A stretch of 64,000 nucleotides of DNA from 3107 sp001483205. Lineage in GTDB: Bacteria > Pseudomonadota > Alphaproteobacteria > Rhodobacterales > Rhodobacteraceae. Below the pieces are notes generated by a model that was not told where the DNA came from, searched no databases, and worked only from the letters and a program-made list of their open reading frames with translations. Both the position numbers and the translations under genes were made by a program. Of this stretch, positions 1-8,800 are shown piece after piece (the first letter of the stretch is position 1; each line of letters starts with the position of its first letter). Location of the stretch: contig OZ219810.1 of assembly GCA_964291375.2 (NCBI GenBank), positions 1 through 64,000 on the forward strand. The letters run 5' to 3'.

Positions 1-39
1 AGAGATATTCGTGACGCCCTGCGCAGGCGAGGTCCGTGA
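1..39 (+). CDS. 3' end of an upstream gene (partial)
   Basis: The first frame is open from base 1 and ends at TGA 37-39 with a basic tail (RDIRDALRRRGP), one base before the next ATG at 41. This fits the close packing of the CRISPR-associated operon that follows. The second frame is also open through this stretch, so the assignment is weak. The product cannot be identified from twelve residues. Confidence 0.3.
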   Translation, partial: RDIRDALRRRGP

Positions 40-40
40 A

Positions 41-1338
41 ATGAGTGAACGGCTTCTCAATATCGGCCGCTTCACATTGGAGGCCGTCGCCCGCTCTCCA
101 TAAGCTCAGGGGCTGAAGACCCGATGACGGATGCGCCCCTCGTACGCGATCCGAACGGAATACCGATGATTCCGGCGACAACAATCGCTGGCGCTCTGCG
201 CGAGCATGTGCGCCGCGATGAACCGGATGCCGTCAAAAATTTGTTCGGCTTTCAGAAAAGTGACGAGGGTGCCGTCAGCCGGGTGTCACTGTCTGACGCG
301 CTGGCGCATTGGTCCGATAACCGCCCCGCGACGGGCTCGTTCTAGATCGCTCTCTGATTGAGAGGGACGCATTGGCTCAACGGCTGGCTTTGCGCGCACC
401 CTTGCAGCGAGATCACGTCCGGCTCAATGAATTCGGCGTCGCCGACAATACCGGCAAGTTCGACCGGGCGGCGGTCCCGAAAGGCACACGATTCACCTTC
501 GAGTTATCAGTTCCGGGTCCGCCGGACGATTTTGATCGTCTTCGCGACATCATCCATGGCGGCCTGACGCTTGGCGGTGCCGGGCGTTCCGGCTATGGAC
601 AGCTTTCATGCGTTCGCTGGGAGGAGCATAAGCTCAATCTTGCCAGGGATCGCAAGTCTTATGTAACGATTGCGGCGTCGACCTTTCGGAACCAATCGGC
701 GACGCCTGCCATGTGGAGCGGACCGAGCAATGCGCCCGCTGGCGATTTTCTCTGACCGCAGAGGGTCCGGTGCTGGTCGGCGCGGAGAATGTCGGCGGCA
801 AAGCCGACGACGAAACCGACAGCGCTCCCTATAGCGAAGTCGAGATTCTCTGGTCGAAAAAAGAACCGCCCGGAGAAATTGGGAAACTTGAGGAAAGCTA
901 CGTATACGTAATACCCGGTTCCGCGATCAAGGGGCCGCTGAGGCACAGAACCCGTTTTCACTTCCGCAATCTGTGTCCCAACCAGGACGCTGACGAAGCA
1001 ACGGCAGCACTCTTTGGTGAGGCGCGTGATAATGGCGGCGGACAAGCAGGCAGGCTCCGGTTCAACGATATTCGGCTCGATAAGAAAGCGCGTCCACCAT
1101 TACAGTGTCCCATGTCAGCCTGGACAGGTTTTCCGGCGGCGCGCGCCGTGGCGCGCTCTTCACCAACATCGCGCTGTGGCGTCCGGTTCTGGAGATCAGC
1201 ATTGATGCTGAGGATGTCGAGAACTGCGAGGCGTTGTGCGCGTTCGAGAAAGCGCTTGGTGATCTGAGGTCGGGTCTACTCGGCGTCGGTGCCGACTGGG
1301 GAGAAGGCTCAGGCGTATTGCTGGAGGAGGAGGCGTGA
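41..1338 (+). pseudogene. tandem Cas7/RAMP type III CRISPR effector protein, frameshifted
   Basis: Two RAMP (Cas7-like) units lie in one direction and are disrupted by about four single-base frameshifts. The start is ATG 41 (MSERLLNIGRFTLEAVARSP), with GAGG upstream. The frame is lost near 101, restored at ORF 124-345, lost again near 335 in a G run, and continues as 372-755. The first unit shows RAMP features: PLVRDPNGIPMIPATTIAGA near the N terminus and a glycine-rich GGLTLGGAGRSGYGQL segment. The second unit (about 660-1338) has LTAEGPVLVGAENVGG, then IPGSAIKGPLRHRTR, and after another shift near 1095 HVSLDRFSGGARRGALF, a Csm3-like hallmark. I infer one fused protein of about 430 residues because no convincing start site or RBS precedes the second unit. 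Such proteins form the crRNA-binding backbone of type III complexes. Whether the gene is dead or the indels are sequencing errors cannot be decided here. Confidence 0.7.
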
Positions 1339-1792
1339 CGGACCCCGACGCACTGCTGAAGATGGTGGATTCTGAGCGCTTCGCAAAAGCGACTGTCTCA
1401 ATCACGTCCGCCTCGAAACCCATGAGGCGGCGCTTGGTCTCGGTGCCTGGAAGGACGCGGAAGGGTGGATTGCGCGGCAATCCCGAACATATGTGAAAGC
1501 CCGCTCTAGGTCAGTCCCGAGCGAAGGCGGTGCCCTGATCGCGGCTGAACTCGGGCGTGGGACGGAGAGCCTGCATATTCGACGGATGGCGGGCGGATGG
1601 ATGGCAACGCATATTTCGGAGAATACCGTGGGCGGTGATGTGATGATCGTCGATGAAGTAACACATGTTGCCACGCCGGCGCGCCGGGCGGCGGTCTGCG
1701 TTACAGACGCTTTGCACACTCCGGACGATGGCTCCGTTGAGCAATTCGCATACCGTTTCGTCGGATTCGTGAGCAAAGGGAGGGATTCATGA
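1335..1792 (+). pseudogene. small unknown protein of the RAMP locus, one frameshift
   Basis: GTG 1335 overlaps the TGA of the preceding RAMP gene (GTGA), and the end overlaps ATG 1789 of the next gene, so the gene sits translationally coupled in the operon. The first 20 or so codons read MTDPDALLKMVDSERFAKAT. The frame must then switch near 1395 to continue as LNHVRLETHEAALGLGAWKD and on to TGA 1790-1792. The reconstructed protein is about 150 residues, mostly alpha/beta in character, without membrane segments or recognisable motifs. Its position between two RAMP genes suggests a small subunit or accessory factor of the type III complex (Csm2/Cmr5- or Csx19-like by position only). I do not recognise the family. 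Confidence 0.5.
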
Positions 1793-3923
1793 CCGTCACG
1801 GCGCGCTATAATTTCGTTCCGCTCTCGGAACATGTCTGTCGCGCCGAGGATATAGGCCTGAGAGGTCCACCGTCGCAGGATGAGCCTATCCTCGGTGGAC
1901 TTTCGGGCTGCCTTCCGTTCACGATCTTCTGTCGCACACCGCTTCTGATTTGTGCGCCTGACGCCGAGGACGGTAAAAAGATAAAGCGCTTCCTGCACAC
2001 GCCGGACGGAAGGCCGATCATTCCCGGATCGTCCTTGCGCGGCATGATCCGCAATGTCATGGAAATCGCGTGTTTCGGTCGGTTTCACCTTGTGGACAAC
2101 CGTCGGTTTGGCGTGCGGGATCTGTCCCCAACTGCACAGCAGGACTATCGTGATCGCATCTCGGAAAGGATAGATGGGGCCTTCGCGCCCAAAAGCCGCG
2201 CCGGGTGGCTTCAGCGCGTCAATGGGACGCTGACGCTCTTCCCCTGCGCCTTCGCCCGGATTGATCATAGTGATCTGGATAAAATCGGCCCAGGATTTGC
2301 GCGCAACATTGCGGGCCTACGCGGCGATACTACGCGCGAGCAAGGCGCATGGCCAAGGATGTGGAAGGGGCGTTCACGGATACCGGACATACGCTTGACC
2401 GTGATCTCTGGGTCGAGGACACGCCGTCCGCACATATGCACAACGGCAAGACACTCCGGTATCGCAAGGCGTTGCGGGAGTATACTCGCGGATACTCGAT
2501 AAAATCAGGAACCCTCGTTTTCTCCGGTCTTCCAAGTTCCAGAAAGCACATGGAGTTCTTTTTTTTCGACCGTCAGGACAACGGTGTTGAGGTCTCTTCG
2601 GAGGTATGGCGCAAATTCATTGATGTGCATGAGGAACAGGAAAAATCGAGCGAAACCTGGGGGTGGCGAAAACAAACGCTTGATAACGGCGGGATGATCC
2701 CGGTTTTCTGGCTCGGGACAGATGCTGCGCCTGGTGCGCCGACGGCCATCGGCCTGGTGATGATGTTCAAGCTGCCAGCGGACACACTACCCACGACCTC
2801 ATTCGTCATTCGAGCCCCGATCATCTGAACGCCGACATCATTGATCTGCCGACGCGGATTTTCGGCCGCATTCACGAGAATGGAGGCCAGAGCTTTCGCG
2901 GACGCGTTTCCTTCGGTTATGCGGAGTTGAAGGGCGATCCTGATGCGATCCCCAAAGATAAAGACTCCTGTAATACCGTGCTGGGGGCACCGAAGCCGAG
3001 CTTTGTTCCCGCCTATGTAAGACAGCGTGATTTTGGCCATACCGATGGCAAGGCGCTTCAAGTCGTCGGGCAGCGAAATGGCACCAATATCTACGCCCAA
3101 TATCGCAGCTATATGAACTGGGATAACCAACGCGAAGAGCTACGCGGCTGGAAGCGCTACCCGGCCGGTTTGGAGTGGCCGCCGCCCCGGTGCCGCGGGG
3201 CGTTTCCGACAACGCGACCGTTTGTCTGGCCCCGCTCTATGAGCAGCAAAAAGGGTTGCGCTTCCGGGGCAGGATCCGCTTTCACAACCTCTCTCGCGTT
3301 GAGTTGGGAGCACTGATCTGGGCGTCAACCTTTGGCGGTGAGCGGTATTTTCACCGACTTGGGCTGGGAAAGGCGTTCGGGTGGGGTCAGGTCTGCTTCA
3401 CGTTCGGAACAGCCATGCTGCGCCCAAACGATCCAGGCGAACCGGCGCCAACGACCGACGATTGCCTTAATGAGTTCACGGCGGCGATGGAGAAATGGGC
3501 CGACAGCAAGAAAATCCCCGGCGGCTGGCGAAACAGCGTCCAGATCCGGCGTCTTCTCGCCATGGCAAACCCCGAACTGGGAAAAAAGCGCGGAGAAACC
3601 CATCTTCGATCAATGAATCTCAATATAGGCGGCCAAAACGATTTTCAGAAAGCGAAGAATGCTGGCGCGATTTTGCCGGAATATACGGACCCCGAAGAGC
3701 ATTGGGAGGCACGGGTCGTCCCATCGAATGTGGTCAAAGGCGGGTCAAGACAGCAAGCGCAACCAGCCGCGCCGGGCGCTTTTCAAGAGGGCGATCAGGT
3801 TCGCTGGCTTGATGAAGCATTGGATGGCGTTGTGTTGGCCGACGAACAAAACGGGAAGTTGAGGTTCGCTTGTCCGACGGAATGATTGAGCGCATTCCGG
3901 TAGCAGAGCTTCGACGCATATGA
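1789..3923 (+). pseudogene. TIGR03986-like CRISPR-associated RAMP protein, frameshifted
   Basis: Starts at ATG 1789 (MTVTARYNFVPLSEHV), overlapping the previous stop. The reconstructed product is about 700 residues. The N-terminal part has LPFTIFCRTPLLIC and then RPIIPGSSLRGMIRNVMEIA, the pattern of TIGR03986-family RAMP proteins of type III loci. The C-terminal part has ELGALIWASTFGGERYFHRL followed by GLGKAFGWGQV, the second RAMP signature. Reading requires frame changes near 2335, 2830, 3170 and 3855. The last change lets the product end at TGA 3921-3923, which overlaps csx16 ATG 3920 (ATGA). No in-frame nonsense codons are needed beyond the indels. The probable role is a Cas7-like backbone or capping subunit. 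Confidence 0.75.
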
Positions 3924-4228
3924 AAGCCGTCTTCGTAACCCGCCATTCCGGTGCCGTCGTCTGGGCGCGACGGCAGGGCATTGACGCGGTTCCCGTGACG
4001 CATATTGATCCGGCCGATTTCGGCCCCGGGGATGTTGTCGCGGGTACGCTACCGGTGCATATCGCCGCCGAAATCTGCGCGCGTGGGGCGGTTTATCTTC
4101 ATCTGAGTATGGAAGTGCCTGAAGCGCTGCGCGGGCGGGAACTCAGCGCCGAGGATATGGAGCGCTGCGACGCGCGCCTTGAACGATACCGGATCGAAAA
4201 GAGAGACTGGCCATGGCGGAATTTCTGA
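3920..4228 (+). CDS. csx16: CRISPR-associated protein Csx16 (putative ring nuclease)
   Basis: This intact 102-residue protein matches the VVA1548/Csx16 family in length and motifs: FVTRHSGAVVWARRQGI at the N terminus, the central VVAGTLPVHIAAEICARGA, and RGRELSAEDM near residues 71-80. Csx16 proteins occur in type III CRISPR loci and are regarded as ring nucleases that degrade cyclic oligoadenylate, so they would switch off CARF effectors. The start ATG overlaps the end of the RAMP gene by ATGA, and the end overlaps the membrane CARF gene by 16 bases. That pairing fits a signal-off enzyme encoded beside its effector. It is the only gene of this cassette with an undisturbed frame. Family assignment is from recalled motifs, not a search. 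Confidence 0.8.
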   Translation: MKAVFVTRHSGAVVWARRQGIDAVPVTHIDPADFGPGDVVAGTLPVHIAAEICARGAVYLHLSMEVPEALRGRELSAEDMERCDARLERYRIEKRDWPWRNF

Positions 4229-5047
4229 GTTTCATCAAAAGAATGATCATGGCGCTCGTTGCTGTGGGGCTGTTGTCTTTCCTGCTTGAAATAAGTCAGA
4301 TGCTTATCATCCCGGTGATTGAAAACGCACTGCCGGGTGCGGATCTCCTGTACAACGCTTGCCATTGCGTGGCCCCTGGCATTTATATGTCTGTTGATTT
4401 ACAGTTGGTTTCTTTTCAAATACCGACGGAATTTCGTGCGGATGATTGCGAAACTTGAGCCGGAGGGGAAAAGCGCGCAGGCGCTTATTCTCGGTATTTC
4501 GCTGCCGCCGGTGCAAAAAGGAACTTTGAACGATCAGGAGAAAAAGGAGCGAGAAATACTGTCGGCGTATCCTCTGTCCTGTGTGGGCGCGCCAAAGGCC
4601 GAAATTGAAGAAGACGAGGCGTATTATGACGCTCTCAAACATGTTTGGGTCCAAGCGCTCCGAGCTGTTCGGAAGCATGAAGATACGCTCAAGAGAATAA
4701 CCATCATTCCGTCTAGCAAAACCTGGTGCCGGGCGGAAGAACTGAAAACCCTGATCCTGGACTGCGCGAAACATGACGACCGGACTTTCGACATTGTGAT
4801 CTCACCGGATCAGGTTAAAGATTGTCCGGACTATGGGCATTACGAATCAGTCCGAAACTCGATTGAGAAGGAGATTAGGGAACTGATTAAACTCGGAATT
4901 AAAGAAAAAAACATATGTATAGACGCTACGGCGGGCCAGAAACCATTTTCGATCGCGGCTGCTGCTGTCACCTTTTCGCGCGAATGCTTGTTCAGCTATG
5001 TCGACACCAACAATTGGGGATGTCAGACTCTTCAACGGGCAAGTTAA
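4213..5047 (+). pseudogene. two-helix membrane protein with CARF-like domain, frameshifted
   Basis: ATG 4213 lies inside the csx16 3' end. The frame is open to 4458 and must shift near 4350 to the frame that ends at TAA 5045-5047, giving about 275 residues. Helix 1 is MIMALVAVGLLSFLLEI, and helix 2 is TLAIAWPLAFICLLIYSWFL followed by a positive KYRR stop. The soluble part begins with AQALILGISLPPV and ends with ICIDATAGQKPFSIAAAA and FSYVDTNN, the strand-1 and D-x-T-x-G-x-K patterns of CARF domains. I infer a membrane-embedded, cyclic-oligoadenylate-gated effector of the general TM-CARF type (for example Cam1-like), regulated by the adjacent Csx16. The membrane topology and ligand are inferences. 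The frameshift may be a sequencing error. Confidence 0.65.
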
Positions 5048-5087
5048 TCCGGACTGGAGTTCCCCCGGTTTTATGGGCAGTTTTTGA

Positions 5088-5213
5088 CTACACCCGCCAG
5101 CGTTCGGCAAACCTCTCGGCATAGCAGTTGTCGCAACAGGAGCCGTCCCTTATGCACCCGGTCACCGGGTTCCAGGTCGCATTGGTCCACTCGATTCGGG
5201 ATGTTGAGGCCAT
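5088..5213 (-). pseudogene. N-terminal stub of a DUF5131 (phage Gp37/Gp68-like) protein
   Basis: ATG at 5213 begins MASTSRIEWTNATWNPVTGC and continues to CDNCYAERFAERWRV before a TAG at 5090-5088. The SIEWT-ATWNPVTGC and CxxCYAE motifs are the start of the DUF5131 family, whose members are usually over 200 residues and whose cysteines suggest a radical-SAM-like or metal-binding fold. Only 41 residues remain, so the gene is truncated exactly where the CRISPR-associated cassette ends. It starts one base after the stop of the TraC/TraD-like gene, so it was part of that minus-strand operon. Confidence 0.7.
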
Positions 5214-5214
5214 G

Positions 5215-5886
5215 TCAGAGATACGCCTTGAGCAGTTGGCGATGCCGTTCGGGATAGCGGCTCTTCCGGACGAAACCGGGCAGGTCTTCGGCCAGCAGAC
5301 GCAGGATCGCGGCATTCCCATCCTCATGGCGGGCCATGACATATGCGCCGAGCAGGATCAGCCGGTGGCTGCGCCGCCGCCAGGTCTCGCTGACTGGCAT
5401 GTCACCAGATTCCGGGGCATTTGGGTTGTCAAGGAATGCTTTGCACAGGGCGACATTTCGCGCCGCCACCTCCGCATTCTCGTGGCTTTCGAGAAACCGC
5501 CGAATGTCGAGGGCGAGCATGGTGTGAACCTCTGGCTTCTGGCGGCACCGGGCGACAAGAAAGCCCCCGAGCAGCGCCTTTCTGCGGGCGTCATCGGCCC
5601 GCGCGGCCTTTGAGGCCCTTGAACGGGCCTGCGCCAGCTTTTCGTTGAGCTGTGCGAGCATCGAGCGCCTCGGGGCCGCGCAGGTCTTGATGGCATGACG
5701 AAACATCGCCTCAGTCTCTGCCCGCGAGACGTTCAGGTTGAAGAACCCGGCCTTGTCGGCGGCCCGGATCAGCCGCCGTTCCTCGCGGGCACGAACTCGC
5801 GCCAGTTCCGTCTCGATGGCGGCCACACGCTCGACGGGGTCGCGCTTCACCCGGCGGGTTTTCGATGCGCCGTTCTTCTCGCTCAT
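5215..5886 (-). CDS. conjugal transfer TraC/TraD-like protein
   Basis: This is a 223-residue basic protein. Residues about 14-70 (VKRDPVERVAAIETELARVR, then AADKAGFFNLNVSRAETEAM) resemble the small TraC/TraD accessory proteins of Ti-type conjugation systems. The remainder is helical and rich in Arg and Ala, and has no recognised domain. Its start overlaps the stop of the downstream-oriented traA homologue (5883) by four bases, so the two are co-transcribed. The probable role is auxiliary relaxosome binding at the transfer origin. The extra 150 C-terminal residues are unusual for TraC or TraD and are not assigned. Confidence 0.55.
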   Translation of the reverse strand: MSEKNGASKTRRVKRDPVERVAAIETELARVRAREERRLIRAADKAGFFNLNVSRAETEAMFRHAIKTCAAPRRSMLAQLNEKLAQARSRASKAARADDARRKALLGGFLVARCRQKPEVHTMLALDIRRFLESHENAEVAARNVALCKAFLDNPNAPESGDMPVSETWRRRSHRLILLGAYVMARHEDGNAAILRLLAEDLPGFVRKSRYPERHRQLLKAYL

Positions 5887-8800
5887 AGCAGGCTCATCCC
5901 CTCGCCCCGGCCTCGGCCTCGGTTCATAGAGCGTTCGGGATGCAGGCTGGCCTCGATCCGCCGGGCGCTGTCACCCCAGGCATAATAGTTGAGCACCCGA
6001 ACCACGGTGGGGGTCATCAGCGTCTTGAGACCGGCGGCGACCGCGCTGCGGGTGGTGGCGTCCATCGCCCCCATGGTTCCGGGCAGCCGATTGCCGGGCC
6101 GAGCCATGGCCTCGATCTCGGCCTGGGTAAAGCTGTGGTGGAGCCGCTCCAGCAGCCGGAGCGACACCTCCAGGTCCGGTTTGTCCACTGCCGCCAACTC
6201 AGCGGGCAGGCGTTGCCGTTCCTGTGCAATCTCGCGCACGTCACGCGGCTGTCCTTCCCGCAACGCCGCCACCAGCGTCTTGGCGATATGGGCATATCCT
6301 TCCGGCTGTCCGGGCAGCAGCGCCGCCTTTGCCGCCAACCGCTCCAGCGGCGTCGGCTCGAACCCTTCCCTGAGCGCCGCGTCCACACGCCCCTCAACCT
6401 CCGCCGAATACTGTTTCTGCATCGGCACGCGATTGAACTGCATCGGGTGGTTTTCGTATTTGGCCCGACCACTCAGGTTATGCCGGAAGACCGCTTCTCT
6501 GAAACGTTCCGGTTTGGCCCCGCTTTTGCTGTCCGGCAGCGGGGCTTTGGCAACGATTTCCTTTGCCAGTGCGATCCTGGTTTCCATCGTTTTGCGATCA
6601 CGGGCGATCCCGAGCGCCAGCTTCTCGACATTGTATTCGGGCAGGTCGCGGGCGGCATCAGCGCGGGCGAGCAACTGCGAGGTCGCGGCCTGAAGCGGCA
6701 GCCTGTGAACCGGATCACTGGCCTCGATGCGCTCGGAGACGACAGAGGCCAGTTGCAGGGCGGCATCGGCATATCGCCGGTCGATCTGCACCGGGCGCGA
6801 CCGCCCTGCCCCGCCCTGATCCGACGGCGCGCGGGTCTCTGCCTCAGCGGCCCGTTTCAGCGTCTCCGCGATCCGTGTTCGCAGGGCGGGCGTGAGCGCG
6901 GGCAGCGTGTCCGGTGCCTTCGTCGCCGGATCCTGCAACGCCGCGATCTCATCAAGAGTGAAGTGCTCCTGGACCTGCTCAAGCAGCCCGCCGGTAACCC
7001 GGCCAAGTGCCATTCCCTTGACCAGCTCCTCCCGCACCCGTTCGGGGGGCATCCCCTTCATCTGTTCCATGGCGATCTTCTCCTTTCTTTTTTCGGCCAA
7101 CTCGGCAAACGCCTCGGCGATCCCTGTGCGGACCGTCGGCGATACCGCGGGCAGGCTTTCGGGCCATTTCGCTTGCCGGTCGGCCATGGCGTGAATCTCA
7201 ATATGGGTGAAGGCGGTCATGCAGTCCGACAGCGCCGCGTCCGGCTTTGAGGACACCTCGCCCCATATGACCCGATTGATGAACGCCGTCCGATCCCGAC
7301 GCAGGCGATCCACCGGCTCCGGCGGTCCTTCGGCCAGGGCTGTGCGCACTGCATCCTTCATTTCCTTTGCGAACCCGAGATGCGGCGGGCGCTCGACATA
7401 GGCTTTCGACAGCGCTGCCAGCGTGCGCGGCGCGTCGTGGGGCATGTCGGTCTCGGTCTGCGCCAGCATGACGGCGATATAGTCGGCCAGATCGACCGTG
7501 TTGTGGACGTTGTTTTTGATGTCCACCCTTGCGCTGATGGCCTGAGCCAGTTGCAGGCCCATGCCACCGAAATCCACCGGCCCGGCGCGGGTCATGCCCC
7601 CGGCCTCGCCGGGCACCGCCAGAGCTTTGAAGGCGGCAGCGATCTCTGCCCGCTTTTCCGGTGCCGCCGCTGGCAGGGTGTTCGGCCAGGGCGCATCAGG
7701 CATTGCCATTGCTGCGGTCTCGGAGCGGGTGAAGCTGGCCATTTGGCCGGAAAGCGCCGCATCATCGATCTTGTCAGACCCCTTGCCATCGATCACGCGG
7801 TCGAGGAACACCACCCGGTCCCGGCGCAAGGTGTCGAGGCGCACAAGCGGCCCGCCTTCCAGCACCGTTCCCAAAGCCTCTTTCACGGTCTTCGCAAAGC
7901 CGAAAACAGACGATCTTTCCATAGAGGCCCGCGCCAGTGCCTCTGTCCCGCGCGGACAGCGTTTGCCCAACTCCCCGGCGGTGCGCATGAGGTCCGCCGC
8001 GAGGTGATCGGCCAGATCGGGGACATTGTGGATCGGGTCTTTCGCATCGACCCGGGCAGCAATCGCCACCGCCAGTTGCAACCCCATACCGGCGAAATCC
8101 AGCCGCGCCGGGGGCGGGGCCACGGCGGGCGCGGGGGCTGATCCCGCTGTCTCCGACTCCAGCGCAAATGTCTTCGTGTCTTCCGCCCCCTGCCCTGCTT
8201 GCGGTGCGCGCCCGGTTGCGTCCGGCTCCCGCGCCTCTTGCTCTGTCTCTGGTGCTGTCTCCGGCGACAGTGCCCGTCCGAGCGCCTGCGCAACCATCAG
8301 ATCGTCGCCTTCCAGTCCGGGCAGCGAGGCCGCCCGCGCCACAAGGTCTTCCGCATTTCGGCCCGCCTGTCCCCATGGACCGCGGTCCGCCTGCTCCAGC
8401 AGCTTCTCCAGACGCGGGCGCAGATCGAGGTTCCGAACCGCCGCGTCTGCTGGTGACCCGGCAATGATCTTTTCGACCCATTCGCCCGCCAGAGCCGGAT
8501 AGTCTGTTGCTGCAACCGCAGGGGCGCGGGTTTCCGCCGCATCCGCCACCGGGGTTTCGGCCAACGGCGTCGCTGCCCGCGTCCGGGTCGCTGCCCGCGT
8601 CCGGGTCGCCGCCCGCTTCGACTTCGGCGCGGGTGTCTCCAGCGCCAGTTCCCTCTGCATCACCTGCGACGGGGGCGGGGGGGCCTCTGCCACGGCTGCC
8701 GGGGCCATCTCCTGCGCGGCAGCCGGTTGCGCCACCCGCTCAGGCACTTTCGCGGCAGCCGGTTCCGGGGCGGGTGATCTATCGCGGGCCGCAGTCAGAA

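Noticed and set aside
1..5213. A CRISPR array near the RAMP genes
   Set aside because: I saw no regularly spaced 25-40 base direct repeats in this interval or at 5048-5213. The array, if any, is outside the window.
5940..7250. Plus-strand frame opposite traA
   Set aside because: It is a composition-driven shadow, and the minus-strand frame contains the helicase and its repeats.
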